This document shows positions 41,341 to 42,782 of a stretch of DNA of 42,782 bases, in pieces. The notes beneath the pieces were generated by a model, which saw only the letters and a program-made list of their open reading frames with translations, ran no database searches and had not been told where the DNA came from. The position numbers and the translations under genes were made by a program. The DNA is from Acidimicrobiaceae bacterium (lineage in GTDB: Bacteria > Actinomycetota > Acidimicrobiia > Acidimicrobiales > RAAP-2): contig PMLV01000157.1 of the NCBI GenBank assembly GCA_003160635.1, positions 1-42,782 of the forward strand. Direction: 5' to 3'. The stretch's first letter is position 1, and each line of letters begins with the position of its first letter.

Positions 41341-42219
41341 ATGGGTTGGTTTGAGGAACGGGCTGGTCTTGCCGGAACCGTCGCGGTCGTGACCGGCGGC
41401 GCGGGCGGTCTGGGCGAAGGCATCTCAAAGGACCTCAGCGCGAACGGTGTCCGGCTTGCCGTGGTCGATATAGATGTCGACGCGGTCGAAGCGCTTCGGG
41501 GTTGGTTCGAAGAGCAGGGTTGTGAAGCAGTCGTCAATCATGGAGACGCACGCGATCGGCGGGTGTTGGAGGCCCTGTTCGGCGCCGCAGTCGAGCGGTG
41601 GGGTCGCCTGGACACCCTGGTCAACGTTGTAGGTGGAACTTTCAGAGCGGAGTTCACCGACACCGGACCTAAGGGATGGGATGCGCTATTGCGGACAAAT
41701 CTGATGCACGTATTACACGCGTGCTCAATCGCTGTTCCGCTCATGCGCGCGAACGGTAACGGCGGAAGTATCATCAATTTGACGACTGTTGAGGCCCACC
41801 GAGCGGCACCCGGTTTCGCGGTTTATTCCGCAGCGAAGGCAGGTGTCACGCAGTTCGCGAGGAGTCTCGCCGTAGAGGTGGGACCTTACGGAATTCGTGT
41901 CAACAACGTGGCACCGGACTTCGCTCCGACGAAGAACATGCTGATGATGTCTGGAGCCCAGCCCGCAGCTACGACGAAAATCGGTGCTCAAGTTCGCTTT
42001 CCCTTGGCACGAGTAGGGAAGAGCACCGACATATCCAATTGTGTGGTGTTCCTGGCGTCGAATTTATCCTCCTACATCACGGGCTCAACTTTGCACCCCG
42101 ACGGAGGTACCCTCGCGTCCAGTGGCTGGTTCAATTGGCCGGAGATCGGGTGGGACATCCTTCCGAAACAGGTGATTGAGGCCTTGGGCGACTACCCTGA
42201 TCCGGGTGAAGCGCCCTAG
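41341..42219 (+). CDS. SDR with threonine at the catalytic serine position
   Basis: A 292-residue SDR. TGGAGGLG at 18-25 binds the nucleotide and VVDIDVD at 41-47 suggests NAD(H). The usual NNAG reads NVVG (95-98), and the usual catalytic serine is T149 (NLTTVEAH), with Y162 and K166 in exact spacing. Threonine can serve in some SDRs, so activity is not excluded. The C-terminus is longer than usual after HPDGGTLASSGWFNWPEIGW, an ending also seen in some actinobacterial SDRs of unknown substrate. ATG 41341 follows AAAGGGG at 41328-41334; an upstream in-frame TTG-GTG is less likely. It follows the acyl-CoA dehydrogenase by 54 bases and is the last recognisable gene of the window. Confidence 0.88.
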   Translation: MGWFEERAGLAGTVAVVTGGAGGLGEGISKDLSANGVRLAVVDIDVDAVEALRGWFEEQGCEAVVNHGDARDRRVLEALFGAAVERWGRLDTLVNVVGGTFRAEFTDTGPKGWDALLRTNLMHVLHACSIAVPLMRANGNGGSIINLTTVEAHRAAPGFAVYSAAKAGVTQFARSLAVEVGPYGIRVNNVAPDFAPTKNMLMMSGAQPAATTKIGAQVRFPLARVGKSTDISNCVVFLASNLSSYITGSTLHPDGGTLASSGWFNWPEIGWDILPKQVIEALGDYPDPGEAP

Positions 42220-42517
42220 GGCCACGGGTGGTTCCCTGCTTCGGACAACGAGAGCGTCGGCAAGGTTCCACGCAGGGACTCCCTCTGGCGGAGACGTCCT
42301 GAAGATCCATGCGACGGATAGCGAGTACACACCTTCACTTCATGCTTGACGCGCCGCGAAGGCGACGGATCAATTGTGGGGACGTCGTTGACAAGTAGTA
42401 CGACGTCAAAGTACTTTCGATGAAAGGGCGGTCCTTCTGGTTTCTGGGATCAGCTCGGCACAGGAATGATGGAAGTTGTATTCCTCCAACCCCAACGTCC
42501 CGTGTGCATGGGGTGTC

Positions 42518-42538
42518 GTTCGTCTCCCCCTGACGAAC
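42518..42538. repeat. Hairpin (7-bp stem)
   Basis: GTTCGTC (42518-42524) and GACGAAC (42532-42538) form a perfect stem with a 7-base TCCCCCT loop. It lies five bases before a larger inverted repeat. No T-run follows, so a classical intrinsic terminator is not indicated. Confidence 0.6.
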
Positions 42539-42543
42539 CGCGT

Positions 42544-42589
42544 CATGTTCGGCTGCGGGCGGATCGATGATCTCCTGCAGCCGAACATG
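42544..42589. repeat. Perfect 13-bp inverted repeat
   Basis: CATGTTCGGCTGC (42544-42556) and its exact complement GCAGCCGAACATG (42577-42589) flank a 20-base loop that itself contains ATCGAT. A 13-base perfect match at this spacing is unlikely by chance. It could be a terminator-like structure, a protein binding site or part of a mobile element; no T-tract is present. Confidence 0.75.
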
Positions 42590-42782
42590 CCCCGTCCATG
42601 TTCAACGTAAGGAGAAAGTGCGTGAAGATCGACAGACTAGGGGCATGATGATTTATTCGCATTCGACGAAGGCCATGTTTTCCACAGTCCTTCACAATTG
42701 CTGTAGAGGCGATAGAAATGCACGGGATGATGAATATGACCACGTTTGACAGTGGCCGCAGACGTGCCGCCGATTAAATCAA

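Larger units (their letters stand above)
42220..42782. other. Gene-free terminal region with two hairpins
   Basis: About 560 bases with no convincing gene and visibly lower GC toward the end. It contains two neighbouring inverted repeats (annotated separately). After them comes AAGGAG at 42609-42614, close to GTG codons at 42618 (44-codon frame) and 42622 (8-codon frame, MKIDRLGA). A short leader or the edge of an element continuing beyond the window is possible; neither reading is supported by similarity. Confidence 0.5.

Noticed and set aside
42567..42749. Short plus-strand frame at the right edge
   Set aside because: About 60 codons (44 from the GTG near AAGGAG), no similarity, unusual composition; kept only as an observation within the terminal region.
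1..42782. tRNA, rRNA or CRISPR array
   Set aside because: No cloverleaf-like sequence with a conserved TTCGANNC arm, no rRNA-like stretch and no spaced direct repeats were seen by eye.

Overview
The window is a dense, high-GC stretch of catabolic and secondary-oxidation genes. It most likely comes from an actinobacterium, probably an uncultured or environmental lineage. Supporting signs are frequent GTG starts, an F420-type luciferase-like oxidoreductase, candidate leaderless genes preceded by TAnnnT boxes, and the family mix: many SDRs, class III CoA-transferases, paired acyl-CoA dehydrogenases and soluble class-I-type P450s. No rRNA, tRNA, CRISPR array, phage gene, transporter, transcriptional regulator, ferredoxin or ferredoxin reductase was recognised. 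The taxonomic call is inference.

Layout. 1-2.3 kb is a gene graveyard: an IS5-type transposase remnant abuts a P450 C-terminal stub, an intact SDR follows, then a frameshifted P450 N-terminal half is fused to the tail of an FAD-linked oxidase. 2.3-13.4 kb holds five more SDRs, an F420-type oxidoreductase, a SnoaL-like protein, two TauD-type dioxygenases, a Gfo/Idh/MocA oxidoreductase, a phytanoyl-CoA-dioxygenase-like protein and a small cupin. 13.6-18.2 kb holds a P450, an SRPBCC protein, a dead TauD copy, a phosphotriesterase-like/SnoaL fusion and a dead amidohydrolase-methyltransferase chimera. 18.3-25.4 kb holds a protein with two NTF2-like halves, three class III CoA-transferases, a second SRPBCC protein, a SnoaL-like protein and an amidohydrolase. 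25.7-26.7 kb is a frameshifted MetE-like pseudogene. 26.8-37.2 kb holds an aldo/keto reductase, a second P450, a methyltransferase, a ketopantoate-reductase-like protein, an FMN-dependent 2-hydroxyacid dehydrogenase, an unrecognised 409-residue protein, an acyl-CoA ligase and a D-aminoacylase-type amidohydrolase. 37.3-42.2 kb holds three acyl-CoA dehydrogenases, two of them an overlapping pair, and a last SDR. The final 560 bp has no convincing gene but contains two hairpins.

How it may work together (inference). P450s and Fe(II)/2-oxoglutarate enzymes would hydroxylate a hydrophobic scaffold, and SDRs, AKR and the FMN enzyme would interconvert alcohols and ketones. The AMP ligase and CoA-transferases would activate acids, and acyl-CoA dehydrogenases plus the MFE-like SDR would carry out beta-oxidation-type steps. 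NTF2/SnoaL, SRPBCC and cupin proteins could catalyse isomerisation, hydration or cyclisation. A terpenoid, steroid-like or other alicyclic acid would fit, but the substrate cannot be read from the sequence. No thiolase or crotonase is present, so the pathway is not complete here.

The most striking structural feature is decay of paralogues: the P450, TauD, amidohydrolase and methyltransferase families each have both an intact and a broken copy in the window. This suggests that the array grew by duplication and is being pruned.
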